Shown here piece by piece: positions 1 through 6,468 of a stretch of 10,609 nt of DNA. Each line of letters opens with the position of its first letter. The stretch's first letter is position 1. The notes under the pieces were generated by a model, which saw only the letters and a list, made by a program, of their open reading frames with translations, made no database searches and was not told where the DNA came from. The stretch is from CAYGUK01 sp964352985 (GTDB lineage Bacteria > Pseudomonadota > Gammaproteobacteria > JAHCLG01). The stretch spans positions 1 through 10,609 of the forward strand of contig CAYGUK010000127.1 in NCBI GenBank assembly GCA_964352985.1. The letters run 5' to 3'. Both the position numbers and the translations under genes were made by a program.

Positions 1-1
1 G

Positions 2-580
2 TTATTTTTTATAACGGCTAGTTCGAATTTACTTGGTTGGAAAATGTTTTATGGATGGCTCGATAATTTAATAAATTATCTACCAAATTTACTCGCTGGA
101 TTCCTCATTATTTTATTTGGCTTTTTAATTTGTGATCTATTGGTTAACACGATTGTTAAAACAGCCTCATCATCCGGTATCGAACCTAACGAAAAAATAG
201 CCTGGTTGCTTAAAGTCATTATTTTAACCGTGGTGATTATTATCGGTATTGGTCAAATTGGTATTAATATTGTTTTTATCACCAACATGATCGATGTCAT
301 ATTAGGTGTTTTATTAGCTGGTTTAGTTTTAGCATTTAGTTTTGGTGCAAAATCCTTTGTTGAAGATATCATAGGTTCTTTACACGCAAAAAAACATTGC
401 CATGTGGGTGAAATAATGACGATTGAAAATATAAAAGGTGAAGTAATCGATGTGACATCAACAACTATTATACTTGATACGCCTTCAGGCAGAACAACAA
501 TACCTGCTAAATTTTTCCTAGATAAAGTCAGTCATTTTCACACTGATAATTTAACTCATCATGAAGGTGAAGATAAATAG
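2..580 (+). CDS. MscS-family mechanosensitive ion channel, 5' end outside window
   Basis: Inner-membrane channel of the small-conductance mechanosensitive (MscS) superfamily, which releases ions and solutes on hypo-osmotic shock. Counting from the Met codon at 44, hydrophobic segments lie at about residues 16-34 and 56-76. A long pore-lining type helix rich in Gly/Ala follows at 83-113, then the soluble MscS beta domain at about 121-165 (GEIMTIENIKGEVIDVTSTT and on). The large C-terminal alpha/beta vestibule of E. coli MscS is absent, so this is a short form. The frame has no stop between base 2 and the Met at 44. The codons before that Met read as a small LLGW-type segment like the end of a preceding TM_helix repeat (PF05552), and the Met has only a weak ribosome site. 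I therefore infer that the gene continues upstream and that Met44 is internal. The next gene starts 13 nt after the stop, suggesting one operon with the Mg2+ genes. Confidence 0.85.
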   Translation, partial: LFFITASSNLLGWKMFYGWLDNLINYLPNLLAGFLIILFGFLICDLLVNTIVKTASSSGIEPNEKIAWLLKVIILTVVIIIGIGQIGINIVFITNMIDVILGVLLAGLVLAFSFGAKSFVEDIIGSLHAKKHCHVGEIMTIENIKGEVIDVTSTTIILDTPSGRTTIPAKFFLDKVSHFHTDNLTHHEGEDK

Positions 581-593
581 GGTACACAATATT

Positions 594-1445
594 ATGACGG
601 ATCAATCATTTTCTATCGCAACACGATTTATTAAATTACACCCCAAAAGAGCAGCGCATATTATTGAACAAAAACCTGTAAATTTAGTGGCTGAATATAT
701 AGCGAAACTCGATATTGGTCTTATCGTAAATTTAATCGAAAACTTACAACCCTCATATGCTGCAAAATTACTAAACCAAACTCCGCCAATAATAGCCTCA
801 AAAATAATGAATCAATTGATGACACATACTGCGGCAGTCATCATAAAAAGATTACCAAAAAACACCAGTAAAAAACTCATTAAATCACTCTCTTTAAAAT
901 CACGCACCGCGCTCAATTTAATTCTCGATTATACCAATGACACAATTGGGGCTTGGATGAATCCCAATATTGTAATATTTAATCAAGATTTACTTGTTAC
1001 TGAAGCCTTAGTTCAGCTTAACAATGAAGATAAACATATTTATAAAAACGAATGTTTTATCGTAGATGAAAACAAAATTCTCAGAGGAACAGTTTCACTT
1101 GAACAATTAATTCATGCCGAAAAAAATATCCCTGTAAAAACTTTCATGCAAAAAAATCCTGTTTCAATCTCCGGAAGACAATCACTGCAGTTAGTTAAAT
1201 CACATCCTATTTGGGATGAGCAAGACCATATTGCCGTCATCAATCGTCATAAACATATAGTTGGAATGTTAAGTCATTGTGATTTACGGCAAGGTTTAAA
1301 ACTATCTCACCCTATGAGTGAGGTGAAAAAACCCAGTAGTTCAGATAATTCATTGCTTGAAGTTTATGGCAAAGTCTTAGTCCACATTACAAATTTGTTT
1401 TTACAATTTAATCAACAACGAGAAAGGATGATTAACAATGACTAG
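594..1445 (+). CDS. Soluble MgtE-like protein: MgtE_N plus CBS domains, no pore domain
   Basis: A 283-residue protein resembling the cytosolic half of the MgtE Mg2+ channel. Helical MgtE_N-type repeats run from about residue 8 to 115. The linker NDTIGAWM (115-122) corresponds to the ENTAGNLM motif of the MgtE encoded next. Two CBS-like segments follow at about 123-185 and 186-235, and then a mostly helical tail. The five-helix pore domain is missing and the stop is natural, since the next gene begins within its last codons. CBS/MgtE_N modules of MgtE bind Mg2+ and sometimes ATP to gate the channel; I infer a regulatory or heteromeric role with the neighbour. I chose the ATG at 594 because AGGG (579-582) sits 11 nt upstream. 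The in-frame ATG at 561 lies inside the previous gene without a ribosome site and would add 11 residues. The domain call is fairly sure; the function is not. Confidence 0.8.
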   Translation: MTDQSFSIATRFIKLHPKRAAHIIEQKPVNLVAEYIAKLDIGLIVNLIENLQPSYAAKLLNQTPPIIASKIMNQLMTHTAAVIIKRLPKNTSKKLIKSLSLKSRTALNLILDYTNDTIGAWMNPNIVIFNQDLLVTEALVQLNNEDKHIYKNECFIVDENKILRGTVSLEQLIHAEKNIPVKTFMQKNPVSISGRQSLQLVKSHPIWDEQDHIAVINRHKHIVGMLSHCDLRQGLKLSHPMSEVKKPSSSDNSLLEVYGKVLVHITNLFLQFNQQRERMINND

Positions 1446-2751
1446 CACTGTCGAAGAACAAATTGAAAATACGTTTGAACAACTCTTTTTGTCTGAATAC
1501 CCTAAAGAAGCAGCACGTGAATTAGAAAAACTCGAAACAAAAGATGCTGCAATATTATTAGCTGAACAACCTATTGCAACCGTCGTTAATATTTGGCACT
1601 ATTTAGCACCTAGCGTCACCGAATCTATTTTATTTTTATTTACAGATAATAATATTAAAATTCTTTTAGAAAAATTAGATGCTGGAATTTCCGCCAGCCT
1701 TATTAGCCGCTTTGAAAATACTAAACAACAACAACTTTTATCAATTCTTGATCCGAAAATTGCCTATGAAATTAAAGAATTAATGGTTTACCCTGAAAAC
1801 ACTGCGGGTAATTTAATGGAAAAAAAAATGATTGCCTTCAATCAATCTCTCTCAGTCAAAGAAGCGATTGATCAATTAAAAAAACAAAAAATCCAAGCCT
1901 TAAAACACATTTATTTATTAAATGATGATGGCATACTCATTGGTCAAGTAAATATGCAGCGCATCGCACTTGCTGATAATCATGAACTGTTATCCAGTTT
2001 AGCCATTCCAGTTAAAGCCTATGTAAATGCTCTCGATCCCAAAAGTGATGCGATTGCACTTTTTGAAAAATATCACATCGACACACTGCCTGTGCTTGAT
2101 GCAAATTCACATTTAGTGGGTTCGATACAAGGTGAAGATATATTGGAAAATTTACGCGAAGATATCGCCAGCGAAATGCAAACCATGGTGGGTGTGAGTA
2201 AAGATGAAAGTGCTAACTCCACTAGTTTTTTTGCCGTTAGAAAAAGATTACCTTGGTTGCAAATAAATCTTTTAACAGCATTTTTAGCCGCTGCCGTGGT
2301 TGGACTATTTGAAGGGACTATCGCAAAATATACCGCGCTTGCCGTATTGTTACCGATAGCTGCCGGTCAATCGGGAAATGCTGGAGCACAAGCACTTGCC
2401 GTAACCATGCGAGGTTTAACGTTGCGTGAAATCACCATGCGAAATTGGTTAAAAATCACCTTCAAAGAAATGAGTACCGGATTTTTGAATGGCTGCGCTG
2501 TTGCAATTACTTGTGGTCTTGGAATTTATATTTGGAGTAAAAGTTTTGGTTTAGCACTTATTATGGCGATTGCAATGATAGTCTCAATGACGATTGCCGG
2601 TGTTGCAGGTGGTTTAGTACCACTCATGCTCAAACGTTTCGGACTTGACCCCGCACAATCTTCATCAATTGTATTAACCACTATTACAGATATTGCAGGA
2701 TTTATGTCTTTTCTAGGCATTGCCACGCTTTTATCTAGTTTAATTACCTGA
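1438..2751 (+). CDS. mgtE: MgtE magnesium channel/transporter
   Basis: Full-length (437 aa) MgtE, the inner-membrane Mg2+-selective channel that is closed by cytosolic Mg2+. Order of parts: MgtE_N helical domain (about 13-115), the conserved linker YPENTAGNLM (118-127), two CBS domains (about 130-250), the acidic connecting helix (DILENLREDIASEMQ), then five transmembrane helices from about 272 to the end. The family pore signatures are present: RLPWLQ at 270-275, FEG at 291-293, the P-x-x-A-G-Q-S-G-N-A-G-x-Q stretch at 306-318, and an acidic residue D418 in TTITDIAGF in the last helix. D418 matches the pore aspartate of Thermus MgtE. The start is well supported: AGAAAGGA at 1421-1428 is 9 nt upstream of the ATG, which overlaps the end of the preceding gene by 8 nt, implying translational coupling. 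Family assignment is very secure; transport of Co2+ or other divalent cations is possible. Confidence 0.95.
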   Translation: MTSTVEEQIENTFEQLFLSEYPKEAARELEKLETKDAAILLAEQPIATVVNIWHYLAPSVTESILFLFTDNNIKILLEKLDAGISASLISRFENTKQQQLLSILDPKIAYEIKELMVYPENTAGNLMEKKMIAFNQSLSVKEAIDQLKKQKIQALKHIYLLNDDGILIGQVNMQRIALADNHELLSSLAIPVKAYVNALDPKSDAIALFEKYHIDTLPVLDANSHLVGSIQGEDILENLREDIASEMQTMVGVSKDESANSTSFFAVRKRLPWLQINLLTAFLAAAVVGLFEGTIAKYTALAVLLPIAAGQSGNAGAQALAVTMRGLTLREITMRNWLKITFKEMSTGFLNGCAVAITCGLGIYIWSKSFGLALIMAIAMIVSMTIAGVAGGLVPLMLKRFGLDPAQSSSIVLTTITDIAGFMSFLGIATLLSSLIT

Positions 2752-2836
2752 TAATTTTGCACGGGATCCCGCTTGCACTACAAAAAAAAATATCATAACA
2801 TCCCGATTCTTTTGATCACCAAACAATTAAATAAGA

Positions 2837-4423
2837 ATGACAAAAACAGTTTTAGTCACCGCCACGCTTTCGACACTTGAAGATTTAGTCTATTTTGATT
2901 TTTTTTGCACTGCATTGAACACTCAAGGTTATCGTATTAATGCATTTGTTGATTTTCATGGAGACTTCGCTAGAGATTTAAGAATCTGTTTTGATCAATA
3001 TAACATAAATAAAAAGGAACATTTCGAGCAATTATTCTCTCATCAAGATATTATTGTTAGTGCTGCTTATTTCCAGCCATTTTCACCACAACATGCACTG
3101 ACGTCAAAAGCGATGACAGATAAGATAAAACCTTTAATTAGTCCTGTTACAAAAGCGGTAACTTTATGGGTAAATTTAGGTTCACCGCTAGAAATATTTC
3201 TTAAAGGTAAAGCAATTGATTTCGCCAAGACAAACATGTTTAAACATTTTTGTTTGCAAATATTTCGTGAAAAACCGCTTGTAGATTTCACAGCAAATAA
3301 ACACACGCACTACATTGGAGTTAACCCAGCTCAAAATAGTATGGGGTTAATCATAAAATCTTTACCTAATGTTAACCCTGTAAATCGTGATATCAGTTGT
3401 GATAAAACCTCAGATTATGAAAAATTACTGACTCATTTAATAGGTGATAAGAGTCTCGATAATTATCAACTAACACATTCTTTCAACCCCATCATTTGTC
3501 AAGAATTTGAAAAAATTCTTGAATTCATTTTACTTTGTATTTTTTTAAATAAACACACTGGTAAAATCATCGATATTTATTTATTACCGGGCGTTGCTGA
3601 GAAAATAGATTTTAGTGAGAAAAATTCTGTACATGTTAGTAAACTTCTATTGGATTTAAGTTACGCTTTTATATCCCCTCAAACTATTGAAGAAATACCT
3701 CGGGTTAAAATTAGAATATTTCGTGATTTTCGCTTAGACGAAAATCAATTAATGGGTTTAGTAAATATGACGACACCCACTGATATGTTTTTAGTCGATG
3801 AGCGAAATAACTTTGGTCAGCTTTGCCAAGCACAAGGTTTACCTTTTTTTTACGACCAAGATGATGCGTGCTCAACGGAATTAGTTACATTATCAACGCA
3901 GAAACAATACCATCAATTAGCCTGGTTTTTTCAGTTTTCATCCGAATTTGCAGCAAGAGAATTTACAACATTTAGAGAATTAAAACAAAACAGCTCCGGT
4001 AAAAATGAGTGGCTACAAAATTTCACACAAGATTTTGATCGTCAGTTTAAAAGTCTCGCAGCAACAGAACTTAATCAGGATATTGAGCAAAGACCCGTCA
4101 TACATAATATTTGCCTGCGTTCAATACTGATGGCTCAAGTTATTTTAAAAGGTAAAATTCGATCACAATGGCATTCTATTCAATCTCATCTTGAAAAAAA
4201 TCTAAATGTGGGCGTAAACTTCCCCAATAAAATTTTAAAAATAGCAAAGCAAAAAAAAGAATTCCTACAGAAAAAAGCGACAAAACCTTCTAGTTCCTCC
4301 TATACGCTATTAATATTTGGTGCCAGTGCTGCATTTGTCGCTGTCGCAACACTGGCTTATAAGTTTTTGTCTATCAGTAGCAGCCCAAAATCTTCTGCTT
4401 CAAACACAGGTCCTAAACTTTAA
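2837..4423 (+). CDS. Uncharacterised 528-aa protein with C-terminal membrane anchor
   Basis: I do not recognise this protein. It is mostly soluble by composition, with alternating beta/alpha-looking segments. A hydrophobic helix follows at about 489-510 (LLIFGASAAFVAVATLAYKF), flanked by serine-rich stretches and preceded by a Lys-rich segment (about 460-482); about 18 residues trail it. This is a tail-anchor-like layout with no N-terminal signal peptide. The N-terminus (VLVTATL, then an acidic Glu-Asp, then an amphipathic helix and GYRINAFVD) and the stretch near 320-350 (DMFLVDERNN, then QGLPFFYDQDD) loosely recall GT-B glycosyltransferases, where an A-x-G-x-P-x-F-Y-like loop precedes the C-terminal helices; this is only a visual resemblance. 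In a Legionellales host a secreted effector is possible. An in-frame stop at 2828-2830 fixes the ATG as the first start, though the ribosome site is poor. It sits 85 nt after mgtE and converges on the next gene with 4 nt between. Confidence 0.85.
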   Translation: MTKTVLVTATLSTLEDLVYFDFFCTALNTQGYRINAFVDFHGDFARDLRICFDQYNINKKEHFEQLFSHQDIIVSAAYFQPFSPQHALTSKAMTDKIKPLISPVTKAVTLWVNLGSPLEIFLKGKAIDFAKTNMFKHFCLQIFREKPLVDFTANKHTHYIGVNPAQNSMGLIIKSLPNVNPVNRDISCDKTSDYEKLLTHLIGDKSLDNYQLTHSFNPIICQEFEKILEFILLCIFLNKHTGKIIDIYLLPGVAEKIDFSEKNSVHVSKLLLDLSYAFISPQTIEEIPRVKIRIFRDFRLDENQLMGLVNMTTPTDMFLVDERNNFGQLCQAQGLPFFYDQDDACSTELVTLSTQKQYHQLAWFFQFSSEFAAREFTTFRELKQNSSGKNEWLQNFTQDFDRQFKSLAATELNQDIEQRPVIHNICLRSILMAQVILKGKIRSQWHSIQSHLEKNLNVGVNFPNKILKIAKQKKEFLQKKATKPSSSSYTLLIFGASAAFVAVATLAYKFLSISSSPKSSASNTGPKL

Positions 4424-4427
4424 AAAT

Positions 4428-4766
4428 TTATTCAACCTTCATATCAAGCAATAGTGTCGCTTCAGATGCAATAGGACCTGCTGCATAAAACGTCGCGAGT
4501 TGTTGATCAAACCAGAGATCAAATTCATGTTGAGAAGCATGCCAATGTTGAATTTTAGATGAAAACTCGTCACCAACAAAATGGTGAACATAAACATGAT
4601 CAACATTATCAACGGTTTTATACCAAATTGAAACACTTTTTATGTCATAACGTTTTAGCATATCTTGCCATTCTTCACGTCGAGTAGCCTGTGTTAATTC
4701 GACAAATTTTTTAAATTCTAATAATGTATTTTGTTTTAATGGATTACAAAATAAAACAGATTTCAT
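4428..4766 (-). CDS. Small alpha/beta protein of unknown function, co-transcribed with marR
   Basis: A 112-residue soluble protein with no signal peptide and no membrane segment. The pattern is a short strand (KSVLFCNPL), a helix (about 15-40, containing RREEWQDMLKRY), a strand (IKSVSIWYKT), a second strand (DHVYVHHFVGD), a helix rich in His and Trp, and a C-terminal strand. This resembles a dimeric alpha/beta-barrel (ferredoxin-like) protein such as DUF6176 or L-rhamnose mutarotase-type small proteins; that is fold-level inference only. Its ATG overlaps the stop of the MarR gene in the four bases ATGA (4763-4766), so translation is probably coupled and its function may be tied to whatever the regulator senses. 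It converges tail to tail with the large gene ending at 4423. No catalytic motif can be named; several His and Trp residues cluster in the second half. Confidence 0.8.
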   Translation of the reverse strand: MKSVLFCNPLKQNTLLEFKKFVELTQATRREEWQDMLKRYDIKSVSIWYKTVDNVDHVYVHHFVGDEFSSKIQHWHASQHEFDLWFDQQLATFYAAGPIASEATLLLDMKVE

Positions 4767-5212
4767 GATGACTCCTTAATATATTTATCTATATTTTTTT
4801 CGATTAAATTTAATGTTTGATAAAATTGTTCGAGTTGTTTTTGATTAATACCAAGTTGTGCCTGTTGCGTAACATGAGCAATGGTTGCGAGAATTTTTTG
4901 TAGTGCTAACGGCTGTTTTGGATTTAATTTAAGTATTCGATTTCGCCTATCGTTTTTATCAATTTCTCGAATCACAAAATTTCTTTCTTCAAGTTTATTT
5001 AAGGTTTTAGTGAAATAACTTGTTTCGATGCCCACATGAGACTGAGCGACAAGTTGACTTATCCCCTGAGGATGCACCCGCAATATCGCAAGGATAAGCC
5101 ACGCAGGCCGATTTAAATCGTAGACTTTAAATTGATTATCTAAATATTGGCGAGTTTTATTAAAAATATCACCCATACTGATAAATAGTTGCTGCTTATT
5201 AATTAAAGTCAT
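4763..5212 (-). CDS. MarR-family transcriptional regulator
   Basis: A 149-residue winged-helix repressor of the MarR/SlyA type. The N-terminal helices for dimer contact cover about 5-35. The helix-turn-helix runs from about 50 to 78 (GISQLVAQSH, then a recognition helix with TSYFTKTLNKLEERN). The wing holds the family hallmark REIDKNDRRNRILKL at 82-96, in which Asp88 and the Arg89/Arg90/Arg92 cluster match the usual D-x-R-x-x-x-x-x-L pattern. C-terminal helices (about 100-147) complete the dimer interface. Such proteins bind palindromes in their own promoters and release DNA on binding a small phenolic, acyl or oxidant ligand. The start at 5212 has a weak ribosome site; Met13 is an alternative but would cut into helix 1. 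The gene is divergent from the hydrolase and MFS genes, which are natural target candidates, and couples to the small gene downstream. Confidence 0.92.
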   Translation of the reverse strand: MTLINKQQLFISMGDIFNKTRQYLDNQFKVYDLNRPAWLILAILRVHPQGISQLVAQSHVGIETSYFTKTLNKLEERNFVIREIDKNDRRNRILKLNPKQPLALQKILATIAHVTQQAQLGINQKQLEQFYQTLNLIEKNIDKYIKESS

Positions 5213-5239
5213 TTTAACACTTTAGCTATATTACAATAA

Positions 5240-5253
5240 TGGTAATATTACCA
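5240..5253. promoter_or_regulatory. Perfect 14-bp palindrome, probable MarR operator
   Basis: TGGTAATATTACCA is fully self-complementary and begins 27 nt upstream of the marR start codon. It overlaps the predicted marR -10 box (5245-5250). This size and position are usual for an autoregulating MarR protein. Binding is inferred. Confidence 0.6.
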
Positions 5254-5273
5254 CTAATTAGCATAAATAACAA
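5245..5273 (-). promoter_or_regulatory. Predicted sigma-70 promoter of marR operon
   Basis: On the minus strand TTGTTA (5268-5273) is followed after exactly 17 nt by TAATAT (5245-5250). The -10 box lies within the 14-bp palindrome, so a bound dimer would block polymerase. The expected transcript starts near 5238, giving a leader of about 25 nt. Confidence 0.5.
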
Positions 5274-5293
5274 TACTGTTAGAAAAAACAGTA
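5274..5293. repeat. Inverted repeat 7-6-7 between divergent genes
   Basis: TACTGTT (5274-5280) and AACAGTA (5287-5293) are exact inverse complements around a 6-nt spacer. The element lies just upstream of the marR -35 box and about 60 nt upstream of the predicted -35 of the hydrolase gene, so it could be a second regulator site serving both sides. As an RNA hairpin it would be weak and lacks a U tract. Confidence 0.4.
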
Positions 5294-5351
5294 CAATACG
5301 TGAATTGATTATAAATAATATAGCGTTACTTTATATCAACAACTAGGTGTT

Positions 5352-5380
5352 TTGCAATTAACTGTGTTTTTCTATATGAT
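5352..5380 (+). promoter_or_regulatory. Predicted sigma-70 promoter of hydrolase-MFS operon
   Basis: TTGCAA (5352-5357), a 17-nt spacer, then TATGAT (5375-5380). The expected start near 5387 leaves a leader of about 38 nt. The leader contains the ribosome site AAGGA (5416-5420), 4 nt before the ATG at 5425, a slightly short spacing. Confidence 0.55.
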
Positions 5381-5424
5381 GACCTCTTAAATAAATACAG
5401 AAACAAACATAATTTAAGGATCTC

Positions 5425-6453
5425 ATGAGAAATTCCTCGTTATCTATTTGCGATAAAATCATTTATCCTGGTGAACAAATATCTCTCGCGCTACCTTTAC
5501 CGGAGTTTTTTAGTTGCGCACCGCTTTATATGCCGATCAGAGTGATTCACGGTAAAAAACCAGGACCCTGCTTATTAATTACGGCGGCATTGCATGGAAA
5601 TGAACTCAATGGTACTGAAATTTTAAATCGTTTATTATTGCACCCTGCCTTAAAAAATTTAGCCGGCACGTTAATTGCGGTACCCGTATTAAATATTTAT
5701 GGATTAATTAATCGCTCTCGTTTTTTACCAGGTGGTGTTGATCTCGACAAATGTTTTCCAGGTAATAAAAATGGCACGCATGCTGCGCGCATGGCCCATA
5801 TTTTCACTTCTGAAATCGTTGACCTTGCAGATGTTTGCATTGATTTACAAACTGGTTTTATTAATTATCAAAATTTACCACAAATCTATATTTCAAGTCA
5901 TGATGAAAAAACAAAAGAATTAGCCCAAATTTTTAACGCGCCTGTCATATCACACACACCACAAGAAAAAGGTATGCTTAAAACTTATGTCATAAAAAAG
6001 AATAAATCTTTTCTACTTTATGAAGCAGGTGAAGCAATGCGATTTGATGAAAGTGCGATTAAAGTAGGCTTAAAAGGCATCATCAATGTGATGCGACATT
6101 TAAAAATGTTACCCGATAAAAAAAGTCACAAAACAGCTAAACATTTTCATTTTTTTGCAGAAAAAAATATTTGGATAAGAGCCTCAACCAGTGGCATCAG
6201 TTATAGCGAATTTAGATTAGGACAACAAGTAAAAAAAGGTGAAGTCATAGCAACGATCAAAGATCCCTTTGCAACAAGTTCCGATGTTTATATTCGTTCT
6301 CCAGTAAACGCCGTCATAGTGGGTAGAAATAATTTACCATTAGTCCATGAGGGAGAAGCACTATTTCAATTAGCCGTATTTGATACGCCCGAACATGCTG
6401 CAATACAACTAGAAAATTGGAATACAGAAAATAATCCAATTTCTACAAGTTAA
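5425..6453 (+). CDS. Succinylglutamate desuccinylase/aspartoacylase-family zinc hydrolase
   Basis: A 342-residue member of the M14-like AstE/AspA family, zinc enzymes that cleave N-acyl amino acids or related amides. Visible parts: the zinc motif H57-G-N-E60, the substrate-loop type segment SRFLPGGVDLDKCFPG, the DLQTG motif at 140-144, and the catalytic-type Glu in YEAGE (E200). A C-terminal biotinyl-like beta domain follows from about residue 250 to 332 (GISYSEF, GQQVKKGEVIATI, SPVNAVIVG, VHEGEALF). Most family members have His in place of Gln142 as the third zinc ligand, so this copy is unusual: either a changed metal site, another ligand, or lost activity. The rest is well conserved in length and motif order, so it does not look like a decaying gene. 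The substrate is unknown; the MFS carrier 15 nt downstream suggests it acts on an imported compound. It is divergent from marR. Confidence 0.88.
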   Translation: MRNSSLSICDKIIYPGEQISLALPLPEFFSCAPLYMPIRVIHGKKPGPCLLITAALHGNELNGTEILNRLLLHPALKNLAGTLIAVPVLNIYGLINRSRFLPGGVDLDKCFPGNKNGTHAARMAHIFTSEIVDLADVCIDLQTGFINYQNLPQIYISSHDEKTKELAQIFNAPVISHTPQEKGMLKTYVIKKNKSFLLYEAGEAMRFDESAIKVGLKGIINVMRHLKMLPDKKSHKTAKHFHFFAEKNIWIRASTSGISYSEFRLGQQVKKGEVIATIKDPFATSSDVYIRSPVNAVIVGRNNLPLVHEGEALFQLAVFDTPEHAAIQLENWNTENNPISTS

Positions 6454-6468
6454 ATATAATTATTAATC

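Noticed and set aside
2526..2762. Minus-strand open frames inside mgtE (also 3067-3306 and 10235-10465)
   Set aside because: They lie opposite well-supported genes, have no ribosome sites and give no recognisable protein; taken as chance frames.
2759..2776. Imperfect hairpin around CGGGATCCCG after mgtE, with TTGCAC repeated on either side
   Set aside because: The stem needs a bulge, is short, and no T run follows on either strand in the right direction, so it is not called a terminator.
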